Made by a program: the position numbers and the translations under genes. 64,000 bases of DNA from Thermasporomyces composti. Lineage in GTDB: Bacteria; Actinomycetota; Actinomycetes; Propionibacteriales; Actinopolymorphaceae. The notes under the pieces were generated by a model that saw nothing but the letters and a program-made list of their open reading frames with translations, did not search any database and was not told the origin of the DNA. Location of the stretch: positions 310,001 through 374,000 of the forward strand of contig NZ_QTUC01000001.1 of NCBI RefSeq assembly GCF_003386795.1, read 5' to 3'. This document shows positions 9,673-17,685 of the stretch, piece by piece (positions within the stretch are counted from its first letter, which is position 1; each line of letters opens with the position of its first letter).

Positions 9673-10557
9673 GTGCTGATCCGACCGATGACAGAGGACG
9701 ACATCCCAGCCGCGCGAACACTCGCCCACCAGGCGATGGATCAGGTCCGCGCGGCGACCCGCTCCCCCGGCTCCCCCGAGCCTCGAACCGGTGACCCCTC
9801 ACCCGAGGCGCTCTCCCTGTGGACCCGGCGCGCCAAGCACTTTCTGCGCCACGACCCCGACGGATGCTGGGTGGCCGACGTCGACGGCAAGGTGGCCGGC
9901 GTCGCCATGGCGCTGCGGCGGGACAAGCTGTGGGGTCTGTCCGCGTACTTCGTCCACCCGAACCACCAAGGGGCGGGGATCGGGAAGGCCCTGCTCGACG
10001 CTGTCCTCGGCTACAGCCGCGGCTGCCTGCGAGGGATCATCATCTCCACCGAGGATCCGCGAGCGGCCCGCCGTTACCGTCTCGCCGGCTTTTCCCTGCA
10101 TCCCACGATCCGGGTCGCCGGCGTCGTCGATCGGACGTCGCTGCCCGTCGTGCCGGGGGTGCGGGAAGGCGGTCCGGGCGATCGCGACTTGTGTGACTCG
10201 GTGGACCGCCAGGTCCGCGGGGCGGCGCACGGTGTCGACCACGAGTTCCTCGGCGGCGAGTACGGGCTCCTCGTCTGTGACACGCTCGTCGGCAGTGGCT
10301 ACTGCTATGTCGACGCCAACGGGTCACCCGTCCTGCTCGCCGCGACCGGACGCAAGATCGCGCAACGACTGCTCTGGTCGGCTCTGGCACGTTCACCGGA
10401 GAACGCGCAGGTGCGGATCGACTACCTCACCGCGGCGCAGGAGTGGGCAGTGGACGTCGCCCTCACCGCCGGTCTGTCCCTCCGCACCGAGGGCTACCTG
10501 TGCCTGCGCCACATGCGCCCACCGGCTCCGTACATCCCCTCAGGCGCCTTCCTCTGA
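9673..10557 (+). CDS. GNAT-family N-acetyltransferase
   Basis: A 294-residue protein that starts with a typical GNAT strand (VLIRPMTEDDIPAARTLA). It carries the acetyl-CoA binding motif A in SAYFVHPNHQGAGIGKALLDAVL near residues 100-122. The C-terminal 150 residues form a second, weakly GNAT-like half (LVGSGYCYVDANGSPVLLAATG), so the protein may be a two-domain acetyltransferase. The acceptor is unknown. GTG 9673 was chosen because it begins the GNAT fold and follows a -10 box by 6 nt. It faces the Psp block across a strong hairpin. Confidence 0.8.
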   Translation: MLIRPMTEDDIPAARTLAHQAMDQVRAATRSPGSPEPRTGDPSPEALSLWTRRAKHFLRHDPDGCWVADVDGKVAGVAMALRRDKLWGLSAYFVHPNHQGAGIGKALLDAVLGYSRGCLRGIIISTEDPRAARRYRLAGFSLHPTIRVAGVVDRTSLPVVPGVREGGPGDRDLCDSVDRQVRGAAHGVDHEFLGGEYGLLVCDTLVGSGYCYVDANGSPVLLAATGRKIAQRLLWSALARSPENAQVRIDYLTAAQEWAVDVALTAGLSLRTEGYLCLRHMRPPAPYIPSGAFL

Positions 10558-10558
10558 C

Positions 10559-10603
10559 CGCGCCGTTCCAGGGTCCCGACACGGGACCGGCCGGAACGAC
10601 GCG
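10559..10603. terminator. Long GC-rich hairpin between convergent genes
   Basis: Outer arms at 10559-10569 and 10593-10603 pair with one mismatch. Inner arms GGTCCC/GGGACC pair around the loop GACAC. There is no T-tract. It lies between the GNAT and pspAB stops and probably works in both directions. Confidence 0.6.
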
Positions 10604-10622
10604 TCCGCGAGGACCAGAGCTC

Positions 10623-11192
10623 TCACAAGCCGGGGGCACCCCAGACGGGGAACCACCGCGAGAGGTCGTTCTCGATTCGTAGGTCGTTGGCGATCAGGCC
10701 ACGAATCTGCAGCTCCAGCGCGTTGTCCCGGCGCTCGTCGCCCACCGGCGCGAAGGGGTAGAAGGACCCCCGCTTGTACAGGTAGACCAACGCCAGCCGC
10801 CTCCCCTCCGGGTCGCGGAAGCCGACCAGTGAGCACAGCAGAGACGGCCCGAAACCGGCGGCCTCGAGTGAGGAGTTGACCGCGTGCAGGTCGGTCACCA
10901 GGGCGGACATGTCGGACGGATCCGCGCGGCAGACCAGCCAGGTGAAGCCGTAGGAGTCCTGCGTCCGCTCCACCTTCGGCCCCTCGTCGGCGTCGAGCAG
11001 TTGCTGGATCTCGGCCTGTGTCGCCGCGAACGCCCCGCCCTCGGCGGCGCGGTAGCACACCGAGCCGACGCCGGTGGGTCGAAACGTCGTCGCGACCTCC
11101 AAGGTGAGGGCGGCCTGGGGCAGCCCGAACAGCTGGTCGAGATCAGGCCGCTTGGGCTTGCTTCGCCCAAGGATCACGTCGAGGAACTTCAT
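10623..11192 (-). CDS. pspAB: PspA-associated protein PspAB
   Basis: A 189-residue soluble protein that starts MKFLDVILGRSKPKRPDLDQLFGL, as in the PspAB family found next to PspA in actinobacteria. No catalytic motif is visible. It is the last gene of pspA-pspAA-htpX-pspAB, all on the minus strand, so its role is inferred to be in the membrane stress response. A GAAGGGCGG stretch precedes the ATG. It ends in front of a strong hairpin shared with the convergent GNAT gene. Confidence 0.85.
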   Translation of the reverse strand: MKFLDVILGRSKPKRPDLDQLFGLPQAALTLEVATTFRPTGVGSVCYRAAEGGAFAATQAEIQQLLDADEGPKVERTQDSYGFTWLVCRADPSDMSALVTDLHAVNSSLEAAGFGPSLLCSLVGFRDPEGRRLALVYLYKRGSFYPFAPVGDERRDNALELQIRGLIANDLRIENDLSRWFPVWGAPGL

Positions 11193-11253
11193 CGGCCGCC
11201 CTTCAGCAGCGAACCCAAACCGTCGAGGCCGCCGAGGCGAGCGTCGCGGGATG

Positions 11254-12150
11254 TCACAGCATCGGCCTTCCCAGCTCCGCGCTCACCTGCGCCAGCCGCT
11301 CCAAGCGCTTCTCCGTGCTGGGGTGCGTCGACAGCAAGGTCGCGAGCGAGTTGCCGACCGCCGCCGGCGCGAAGAAGAACGCTTGCGCCGGCGCGGACCG
11401 CCGCAGGTCTCGGGTTGGGATGCGCTCGACGTCGGAGGAGATCTTGACCAGAGCGGACGCCAGCGCTGACGGCTGACCGGTGAGGTAGGCGCCAGCTCGG
11501 TCGGCCGCGAACTCGCGGTACCGCGAGAGCGCCCGGGTGAGGAGGAAGCTGATCACGTAGACGACGATGCTGGCCAACCACACCACCGCGAAGACCACGG
11601 CGGTGTTGTCCCGGCTGCGGCCGAGCCCCGAGTACATCCCGAACCGGGCGATGAGCCCGGCGAGGACACCAAGGAACGACGCCACGGTCATGACGGCCAC
11701 GTCCCGGTGGGCGATGTGGGACAGCTCGTGCGCCAAGACTCCCTCGAGCTCGGCACGATCCAGCCGTCGCAGGAGACCCGTGGTGACGCACACCACCGCG
11801 TTCCGCGGGTTCCGACCGGTGGCGAACGCGTTGGGGAGCTGCATGTCGGACACCGCCACCCGCGGCTTCGGCATGTCGGCCAGGGCGCACAGCCGGTCGA
11901 TCATCGCGTGCAGCTCCGGCGCCTCCTCCGGAGTGACCTCGTGCGCGCCCATCGCGGCGAGCGCGATCTTGTCCGAGAAGTACCACTGCGCGACCAGAGC
12001 CCCCGCCGCGATGAGGACGACCAGGAACCAGTCGACGCCCGCGGCGATCAAGCCGGCCATCGCCGAGACGTACAGCAGCCCCAGCAGGAACATGACCACG
12101 ACCATTCGGGTGGTCAGGCCCCTATCCGCCGGAAATCGCGTTCGTGCCAT
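11254..12150 (-). CDS. htpX: Membrane zinc metalloprotease HtpX (M48)
   Basis: A 298-residue M48 protease of the cytoplasmic membrane that degrades damaged membrane proteins. Two N-terminal hydrophobic segments (residues 15-55) precede the catalytic zinc motif HELSH near residue 143. Two further membrane segments lie around residues 155-210. The third ligand Glu is in SRYREFAADRAG. The usual C-terminal SAPAQAFFFAP and THPSTEKRLERL blocks are present. GGAGGAG lies about 9 nt before the ATG. It sits inside the Psp block, which fits a shared envelope-stress role. Confidence 0.93.
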   Translation of the reverse strand: MARTRFPADRGLTTRMVVVMFLLGLLYVSAMAGLIAAGVDWFLVVLIAAGALVAQWYFSDKIALAAMGAHEVTPEEAPELHAMIDRLCALADMPKPRVAVSDMQLPNAFATGRNPRNAVVCVTTGLLRRLDRAELEGVLAHELSHIAHRDVAVMTVASFLGVLAGLIARFGMYSGLGRSRDNTAVVFAVVWLASIVVYVISFLLTRALSRYREFAADRAGAYLTGQPSALASALVKISSDVERIPTRDLRRSAPAQAFFFAPAAVGNSLATLLSTHPSTEKRLERLAQVSAELGRPML

Positions 12151-12262
12151 GTGTCATCGCTCCTCCTGTCATCTCATACGACGACGCGCGAGCGCCGAAG
12201 ATTCCCGGCGCCCGCGCGTACGGCGCGATGAGCGTTCACCACCGAGGTGCCTGACCCGTCCG

Positions 12263-12541
12263 TTACCCGGGGATCAGTCCCTCCTCGCCGAGAAGCTCTT
12301 TGACCTCGTCGATGGTGGCGTCCTCCGGCGGAAGGAACAGGTCCGAGTCCTCCAGCGCGTCGTCCGGCAGCCTGGTGCCGACGGCTCGCACCTTCTGCAG
12401 AAGCGCCTGGAGCGCGGACTTGAACGCCGCCTCGTCGCCAGCCTCGACCGCCGTCTCGAGCTCGCTGTCGAGCTTGTTGAGCTCCTCGAGGTGCTCGTCG
12501 GCAACCCGCAGCTGGCCCTCGCCGAGGATTCGGACGATCAC
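12263..12541 (-). CDS. pspAA: PspA-associated protein PspAA
   Basis: A 92-residue protein beginning MIVRILGEGQLRV, the signature N-terminus of the PspAA family. It is acidic, with a helical centre (LDSELETAVEAGDEAAFKSALQALL) and a C-terminus PPEDATIDEVKELLGEEGLIPG. Its ATG overlaps the pspA stop by 4 nt, so the two are translationally coupled. It probably binds or modulates PspA; this comes from family context rather than a catalytic motif. Confidence 0.9.
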   Translation of the reverse strand: MIVRILGEGQLRVADEHLEELNKLDSELETAVEAGDEAAFKSALQALLQKVRAVGTRLPDDALEDSDLFLPPEDATIDEVKELLGEEGLIPG

Positions 12542-13359
12542 GATCCCTCCCCCTGCCGTTGTGCCTGCTCCGGCCTGACCTGCGCGGACTGTTCCGCCCC
12601 ACTCCCGGCCTGGTCACTCTGGGCGGGCTGGCCCTCCAGCTCGCGCGGCTGCTGGGTGCCCCCAGCGAGCTGCGCCTTCATCGCGGCGAGCTCGCGCTCG
12701 ACCTCGTTGCTCGAGGCCAGCATGTCCAGTTCGCGGGAGATGTCGTCCTTGCCGGTGCCCGTCACGTCGTCCAGCACCCCGGACGCCAGCAGCTCGTCGA
12801 TTGCCCCGGAACGCGCCTGGAGCTCGGCGGTCTTGTCCTCGGCACGCTGGATGGCCAGGCCCACATCGCCCAGCTCCTCCGAGATCCCAGCGAACGCCTC
12901 GCCGATCCGGGTCTGCGCCTCGGCTGCGGTGTAGGTGGCCTTGATGGTCTCCTTCCTGGTGCGGAAGGCCTCCACCTTGGTCTGCAGACGCTGGGCGGCG
13001 AGGGTCAGCTTCTCCTCCTCGCCCTGAAGGGCGGCGTGCTGCGTGCTGAGATCAGCGAGCTGCTGCTCCAGGCCGGAGCGCCGAGTGAGCGCCTCCCGAG
13101 CCAGGTCCTCCCGGCCCATGCTGAGCGCCTTCTGCGCCTGCTCCTTGAGCTTGTCCGACTGCTGCCGCAGCTGGTTCATCTGGAGCTCGAGGCGCTTCCG
13201 GCTGGTCGCGACGTCGGCGACGCCTCGGCGTACCTTCTGGAGCATTTCCAGCTGCTTCTGGTACGAGTAGTCGAGGGTCTCCCGCGGGTCCTCGGCACGG
13301 TCCAACGCCTTATTGGCCTTCGCGCGGAAGATCATCGCGAAGCGCTTGAGAATACTCAT
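12538..13359 (-). CDS. pspA: Phage shock protein A (PspA/IM30, ESCRT-III-like)
   Basis: A 273-residue coiled-coil protein of the PspA/IM30 family, which assembles on damaged membrane and limits proton leakage. It starts MSILKRFAMIFRAKANKALDRAEDP, with the typical amphipathic helix and the DYSYQKQLEML segment. Long heptad-rich helices cover residues 25-215. The last 45 residues are low-complexity, Gln/Gly/Ala-rich and probably disordered. It is the first gene of a four-gene block and overlaps pspAA by 4 nt. A TTGACA-like hexamer lies on the minus strand at 13400-13405, but I do not see a convincing -10. Confidence 0.93.
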   Translation of the reverse strand: MSILKRFAMIFRAKANKALDRAEDPRETLDYSYQKQLEMLQKVRRGVADVATSRKRLELQMNQLRQQSDKLKEQAQKALSMGREDLAREALTRRSGLEQQLADLSTQHAALQGEEEKLTLAAQRLQTKVEAFRTRKETIKATYTAAEAQTRIGEAFAGISEELGDVGLAIQRAEDKTAELQARSGAIDELLASGVLDDVTGTGKDDISRELDMLASSNEVERELAAMKAQLAGGTQQPRELEGQPAQSDQAGSGAEQSAQVRPEQAQRQGEGS

Positions 13360-13594
13360 CGAGGTCGGCCGCCCCCTTCGTCTCCAGGCCGGTCGTCAGT
13401 GTCAATCGTGCCGGGTCGGCACCGGACGGCGTGTCTGCGATCACCCTATGCCGCGAAGCCCTCACCAGGCGACCCCGCCACCCGCGTGCCTTGTCGCTGC
13501 GGTCGATCAAACCACAGGAAGCCAGGCCACCGGGCCCCATGGCATAGCGTGCATTGGGGACCGAAGCGACGGCCGGGACACATCGTCGAGCCGT

Positions 13595-13600
13595 TACGCT
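13595..13600 (+). promoter_or_regulatory. -10 box of a probable leaderless promoter (DUF3043 gene)
   Basis: TACGCT lies 7 nt before the GTG at 13608, without a ribosome binding site. Confidence 0.5.
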
Positions 13601-13607
13601 GTGGAGC

Positions 13608-14222
13608 GTGTTCCGACGCCGTACGACGACCGAGCCGGCCCCCGCCGAGAGTACCGAATCCACCCCTCGACCCACGACACCGGCCAAGGGGCCACGCGGC
13701 AAGGGATCGCCAGGCAAGGGACGTCCGACGCCGAAGCGCCGTGACGCTGAGCGGGCTCGCCGGCAACGGATCGCCGCCCCGCGCGACCGTCGGGAAGCCG
13801 CGCGGCTGGCGCGGCAACGGGCCCGGGCGGAGCGCGCGAAGATCCAGCAGGCGCTGATCACGGGCGACGAGCGCTACCTGCCGCCACGTGACAAGGGACC
13901 CGTCCGCCGCTTCTGCCGGGACTTCGTCGACTCGCGGAGGACGCTGGGCGAGTACCTCCTGCCCTTCTTCCTGGTGATCTTCCTCGCCATGATGATCCCT
14001 GTGCCGCAGGTTCAGCTTGTCGCCTACTACCTGTGGCTCACGGCAATCATCATCGTGCCCGTCGAGCTGTTCATCCTGGGCCGACGGCTCAAGCGCGAGC
14101 TCCGGGCGCGCTTCCCGAACGAGAGCCACCGCGGCGCTGTGTTGTACGGCGTGATGCGCGCGACGCAAATCCGACGGCTGCGCCTACCGAAGCCGCAAGT
14201 CGCGCCCGGCGACACGATCTGA
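13608..14222 (+). CDS. DUF3043 membrane protein
   Basis: A 204-residue protein of the actinobacterial DUF3043 family, function unknown. The N-terminal 80 residues are Pro/Lys/Arg-rich and probably disordered. A conserved patch follows (ALITGDERYLPPRDKGPVRRF), then two hydrophobic helices (LLPFFLVIFLAMMIPV and VAYYLWLTAIIIVPVELFIL), then a basic tail. This suggests a small integral membrane protein. GTG 13608 was chosen from the -10 box 7 nt upstream, and upstream in-frame starts lack homology. It is divergent from pspA. Confidence 0.85.
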   Translation: MFRRRTTTEPAPAESTESTPRPTTPAKGPRGKGSPGKGRPTPKRRDAERARRQRIAAPRDRREAARLARQRARAERAKIQQALITGDERYLPPRDKGPVRRFCRDFVDSRRTLGEYLLPFFLVIFLAMMIPVPQVQLVAYYLWLTAIIIVPVELFILGRRLKRELRARFPNESHRGAVLYGVMRATQIRRLRLPKPQVAPGDTI

Positions 14223-14301
14223 GACCACCGGGCGCCCCGAGGCGACCGGACGCCGTCCGTCGGACACCCGCAGACCCGGGTCACCACACCCAGAGGACTG
14301 A

Positions 14302-14330
14302 CGCCCCCTCAGGACGCGCCCCTCAGGACG
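14302..14330. repeat. Tandem 15-bp duplication between convergent genes
   Basis: 14302-14316 and 14317-14330 are the same sequence apart from one missing C. They lie between the DUF3043 and YbaB-like gene ends. Confidence 0.6.
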
Positions 14331-14340
14331 TGGGGTAGGG

Positions 14341-14973
14341 CTACGCGCAGTCGGCCTGTCCGCGGGCGACCGTACTCCGCAGGGTCGGCCGCCTGGCCAG
14401 CCGTCCACTCAGCTCCGCGTTCCGCCACGCCGAGCGCATCTCCCCGGCGCTCAGCGCCTCCCGGATGCTCTCGGCGAGCTCGTCGTGGGGAGTCTGCAAG
14501 GCGTACCGCCACGACACCACGAGCCCGCGCAGCTCACCGAAGCAGTCGAACTCAGCCAGGACACGGTCATCCGCCGCGGTGCCGACGACCGTCTCCAGGC
14601 CCAGCTCGGCGAGGACAGCTCCCGCGCGCGGGACCAGCGGCGCCAGCCGGTCGAGGAGAGGCGGCAGCGCGCCCGCTCCCGCTGGCAGGAAGCTCCGGGC
14701 GAGGACCGAGACACCCGTCTCGGCGTACTTCTCCGCGACGAAGTCCGACGCCCGGCGGCGGGCGGCGCGGTAGGCGTCACGGACCGTATCGGCGAGGTCC
14801 CGGACCTGGATGCCTTGGGTCCAGTCGGGCGCCAGCTCGACCGCTTGAACGCGGCCATGACCGTCGACGCTGACCCGCACCAGGCCACGTCCGTCGTCGC
14901 AGGTGAAGGTGCTCGTGGCGATCCGCTGCTCCAGGATGCGCAACCGGTGCAGCCACTCTTCGCCCCGACGCAT
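14341..14973 (-). CDS. YbaB/EbfC-family DNA-binding-like protein with a C-terminal extension
   Basis: A 210-residue protein. The first 100 residues fit the YbaB/EbfC nucleoid-associated fold: a leading helix (WLHRLRILEQRI), the strands LVRVSVDGHGRVQAVELAPDW and the helix LADTVRDAYRAARRRASDFVAEKY. YbaB proteins are usually about 100-110 residues, so the second half (VLAELGLETVVGTAADDRVLAEFDCFGELRG) is an extra domain that I do not recognise. GGAGGG lies 6 nt before the ATG. It is not beside recR, unlike the canonical YbaB gene. In actinobacteria such longer variants sometimes accompany secretion-related genes, but none are nearby. Confidence 0.65.
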   Translation of the reverse strand: MRRGEEWLHRLRILEQRIATSTFTCDDGRGLVRVSVDGHGRVQAVELAPDWTQGIQVRDLADTVRDAYRAARRRASDFVAEKYAETGVSVLARSFLPAGAGALPPLLDRLAPLVPRAGAVLAELGLETVVGTAADDRVLAEFDCFGELRGLVVSWRYALQTPHDELAESIREALSAGEMRSAWRNAELSGRLARRPTLRSTVARGQADCA

Positions 14974-15131
14974 GCCGACCCTCCGTTGCGGTGTCTCACC
15001 AAGATCGCCCAGACGGTAACGGATGCCTGACAGGGTGTACCAGGCGACTCCCCGAGGACTCGACGTGGCGAACGTCGCACTCCACGGGACTCACGAGGGT
15101 CGACTCGGGTGTCGGACCAGGAACTCGGCGG

Positions 15132-15353
15132 TCAGTCGGCGCTCTCGTCGGCGGGATGCAAGCTCATCGGCCCGTACACCTCTCGCCCGGCCTCGAGCAG
15201 GGTGACCTGGTCCACTCCGGCAGCCCGGAGCTCCCGCCAGGTCTCCCCGATCCAGCTCTCCGCGTCACTTTGGGACGGAAACTCGACCCGGGCCAACCCG
15301 CCGACGTCGACGGGGTTGCCGTCCGCATCCTCGAGCCGCCATGTCCACGTCAT
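15132..15353 (-). CDS. Small conserved hypothetical protein
   Basis: A 73-residue acidic protein beginning MTWTWRLEDADGNPV, with a following pattern F.SQSDAESWIGETWRELRAAGVDQVTLLE. I recall similar short actinobacterial proteins but know no function. No membrane segment or metal site is present. ATG 15353 was chosen because a TAAGCT box (minus strand, 15361-15366) lies exactly 7 nt upstream. A start 18 codons earlier would add a Cys-rich stretch that overlaps this box. Confidence 0.6.
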   Translation of the reverse strand: MTWTWRLEDADGNPVDVGGLARVEFPSQSDAESWIGETWRELRAAGVDQVTLLEAGREVYGPMSLHPADESAD

Positions 15354-15360
15354 CCCGTTG

Positions 15361-15366
15361 AGCTTA
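15361..15366 (-). promoter_or_regulatory. -10 box of a probable leaderless promoter (small hypothetical gene)
   Basis: TAAGCT on the minus strand lies 7 nt before the ATG at 15353. Confidence 0.5.
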
Positions 15367-15449
15367 GAGCCTCCGCAGGGACACGGGCCGCAGCCGGCGC
15401 AGTCCACATCCTGACGTCCGCTTTGACGCGACCGGCTCCGTCGTGAGAA

Positions 15450-15640
15450 CTTCCGTCCTGCACAACGTCATGGTGACGGGTCGGTTGACCCGTCTGACAG
15501 GGGAAGCCGGTCGGAAGCCGGCGCTGACCCGCAACCGTAGGCCGCGGCCTGGAGAGCAACCAGGCTCCACCCCTTGAGCGGCGAGCCGGGACGCCTGGCC
15601 ATGACGTGGCTCCACGAACACCCGTCGAGGTCTGCGGGGC
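15450..15640 (+). ncRNA. Cobalamin riboswitch
   Basis: The conserved B12-box core is plain: GGGGAAGCCGGT near 15497, a GCCGGCGCTGACCCGCAACCGT segment ending near 15539, and a downstream GAGCCGGGACGCCTGGCC pairing partner near 15583-15600. It lies upstream of the ECF transporter genes, which is the expected target class. A hairpin followed by a T-rich run (15667-15712) could be the expression platform. The boundaries are approximate because no covariance model could be run. Confidence 0.88.
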
Positions 15641-15666
15641 GGAGCCCGGGTGAGCACCCGAGTCTG

Positions 15667-15712
15667 CCCTCGGCCGCCGGCACTCGCCGGACGACGCCGA
15701 GGGTTTCTCGTG
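15667..15712 (+). terminator. Probable riboswitch-controlled terminator
   Basis: Perfect 8-bp arms CCCTCGGC (15667-15674) and GCCGAGGG (15696-15703) enclose an inner CGCCGG/CCGGCG-rich hairpin. TTTCTCGTGTT follows. It lies between the aptamer and the first codon at 15757. Confidence 0.6.
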
Positions 15713-15756
15713 TTGGTCCCGGGGTCCGCGCCCGGACCCCTCACCCGGAGGACCCC

Positions 15757-16563
15757 ATGAGTCTGGAGCGCGACGTTCGACGCCCTGTCCGGTCAGTCCT
15801 GACCGCGTCCAGGACTGCCCTGGCCGCGTCAGCAGCCCTCGTCCTCGCCGTTGTAGTGGCCGGACCCGCGTCCGCCGAGGCCTATCGCTACTGGGGCTTC
15901 TACCAGTGGAAGGACGGCGCCTGGGTCCTGGCGAGCAGCGGACCCGCGTCGGTCACGCCGGAGGACGGCGCTGTCGACGGTTGGCGACTGGCTGTCTCGG
16001 GCGAGACCACCCCACCCCGACCGCCTCGGGCGCCCGGCGACTTCGAGGCGATCTGCGGAGGGACACCAGCCGAACCCGGCCGCAAACGCGTCGCCGTCGT
16101 CGTCGACTACGGGCTCGCCGAGGAGGAGACCAGCGGCCAGGCGCTGCCCCAGCCACGGGGCGCCTGTGCGGTTGTCGACGCGGACGCCAGCTCCGCCCAG
16201 GTGCTGGCAGCGGTCGCTTCGGTACGGGAGGAGAACGGGCTGGTCTGCGCGATCGACTCCGTTCCGGCGACCGGCTGCGGGGACACGGTTCCCGAGGAAC
16301 CCGACATCCCCTCCCCCGAGCCGACCGTGGCGCTCCAGCTTCCGGGTGGCACGCCCGAGGCGACGTCGACCGCGCAGGCCAACGAGACCACGACACCGAA
16401 TCCGGCGGCCGCTGAGAACACCGATGGAGCGGCGAACACCGACGAGCAATCCTCGTCGCGCGGTGTCGCGGTGTGGTCGGTCGTTGGTGTGCTGGTCGTC
16501 GCGGCGCTTGTCCTCGCCGCGTTGGTGACCCGGCGCCGCCGCGGCGCCGGCGAGGACGTCTGA
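15757..16563 (+). CDS. SCO2322-family secreted/membrane-anchored protein linked to a cobalamin ECF transporter
   Basis: A 268-residue protein. A signal peptide (hydrophobic core near residues 28-45, cleavage after an ASA-type site) is followed by AYRYWGFYQWKDGAWVLASSGP, the N-terminal landmark of the SCO2322 family. A Thr/Pro/Asn-rich stalk and a C-terminal membrane helix (VAVWSVVGVLVVAALVLAALV) with an Arg-rich tail complete it. An ectodomain anchored outside the membrane is therefore expected. GGAGG precedes the ATG. As the first gene after the riboswitch and 3 nt before the T component, it is probably an accessory ligand-capture or cell-wall factor of the importer; the exact role is unknown. 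Confidence 0.8.
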   Translation: MSLERDVRRPVRSVLTASRTALAASAALVLAVVVAGPASAEAYRYWGFYQWKDGAWVLASSGPASVTPEDGAVDGWRLAVSGETTPPRPPRAPGDFEAICGGTPAEPGRKRVAVVVDYGLAEEETSGQALPQPRGACAVVDADASSAQVLAAVASVREENGLVCAIDSVPATGCGDTVPEEPDIPSPEPTVALQLPGGTPEATSTAQANETTTPNPAAAENTDGAANTDEQSSSRGVAVWSVVGVLVVAALVLAALVTRRRRGAGEDV

Positions 16564-16566
16564 CCT

Positions 16567-17685
16567 GTGCGCGCCGCCCACCGCCCTTCACTCCCCCGCC
16601 ACCTCCACCCGGGCGCGTGGTGGCTGTGGGCGCTCGGCCTGGCGACCGCGGCGAGCCGTACCACGAACCCGGTCCTGCTGGCTCTGCTCGTCGCGGTGGC
16701 CGGCAACGTCGTGGCCGCGCGACGGACGAGCGCCCCATGGGCCAACTCGTACGCGGCGTTCCTCCGGCTCGGACTCGTCGTCATCGCGATCCGGGTGGTG
16801 TTCCAGGCCGTGTTCGGAGCCGCGGTCAGCGGCACGACGGTGCTGGTCCGACTGCCCCAGGTGCCGCTGCCGGACTGGATGCAAGGCATCCGGATCGGCG
16901 GTCCGGTCACCGCTGAGGCGTTGGCCTCTGCCGCGCTCGACGGCCTGCGCCTCGCGGCGGTCCTGGCCTGCGTGGGCGCCGCCAACGCGCTGGCCAACCC
17001 CAAACGTCTGCTGGCCAGCGTGCCCGGTGCGCTGTACGAGATGGGCGTCGCCGTCGTGGTGGCGATGACGTTCGCTCCCCAGCTCGTCGCCGACGCGGCT
17101 CGAGCCAGAGCCGCGCGGCGGCTGCGTGGCCAGCCGGACCGTGGGCTGCGGGCGCTTCGCGCCGTCGCCGTCCCGGTGCTCGAGGGCGCCATGGAGCGTT
17201 CGCTCGCACTCGCCGCGGCGATGGACTCGCGCGGCTACGGACGGACGAGGACGACATCCGGCCGAGCCCGGGTGCTCACCGGCGTGCTCGTCCTCGGCGG
17301 CCTGCTCGGCATCTGTGTCGGCCTCTACGGCCTCCTCGACGCCGGCGGACCGCCGGCGCTGGGCCTTCCCCTCCTGGTCGCCGGCGTCGCGGCGGCGGGA
17401 ACGGGCCTGTTCCTCGGCGGCCGGCGGACGGCCCGCACCCGCTACCGTCCCGACCCCTGGGCGTTGCCCGAGTGGCTGGTCGCCGGCTCCGGCATCGCCT
17501 GCGCGGCCAGCTTCATGTGGTCTCAGGCCACCGGCGCCGACGGCCTCGTCGTGGCGACCACACCGCTCGCCGTGCCGCCCTTGCCGGCCGTCGCGGCGGT
17601 CGGCGCGCTCCTCGCTCTCCTTCCGGCGTGGCTGGCACCTCCGCCGCCGACGCCCGCCGGCCGAACCGCGGAGGTCTTCCGGTGA
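16567..17685 (+). CDS. ECF transporter T component (EcfT/CbiQ family)
   Basis: A 372-residue membrane protein that couples the substrate-binding S component to the ATPases. Several hydrophobic helices are visible. The two cytoplasmic coupling motifs are ARAARRLRG near residue 184 and MDSRGYGRT near residue 220; each has the Ala-Arg-Gly or Ser-Arg-Gly core that touches the ATPase groove. It is somewhat longer than typical EcfT (about 260 residues) because of extra C-terminal helices. It starts with GTG 3 nt after the previous stop, and its stop overlaps the GTG of the ATPase gene (GTGA). Confidence 0.85.
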   Translation: MRAAHRPSLPRHLHPGAWWLWALGLATAASRTTNPVLLALLVAVAGNVVAARRTSAPWANSYAAFLRLGLVVIAIRVVFQAVFGAAVSGTTVLVRLPQVPLPDWMQGIRIGGPVTAEALASAALDGLRLAAVLACVGAANALANPKRLLASVPGALYEMGVAVVVAMTFAPQLVADAARARAARRLRGQPDRGLRALRAVAVPVLEGAMERSLALAAAMDSRGYGRTRTTSGRARVLTGVLVLGGLLGICVGLYGLLDAGGPPALGLPLLVAGVAAAGTGLFLGGRRTARTRYRPDPWALPEWLVAGSGIACAASFMWSQATGADGLVVATTPLAVPPLPAVAAVGALLALLPAWLAPPPPTPAGRTAEVFR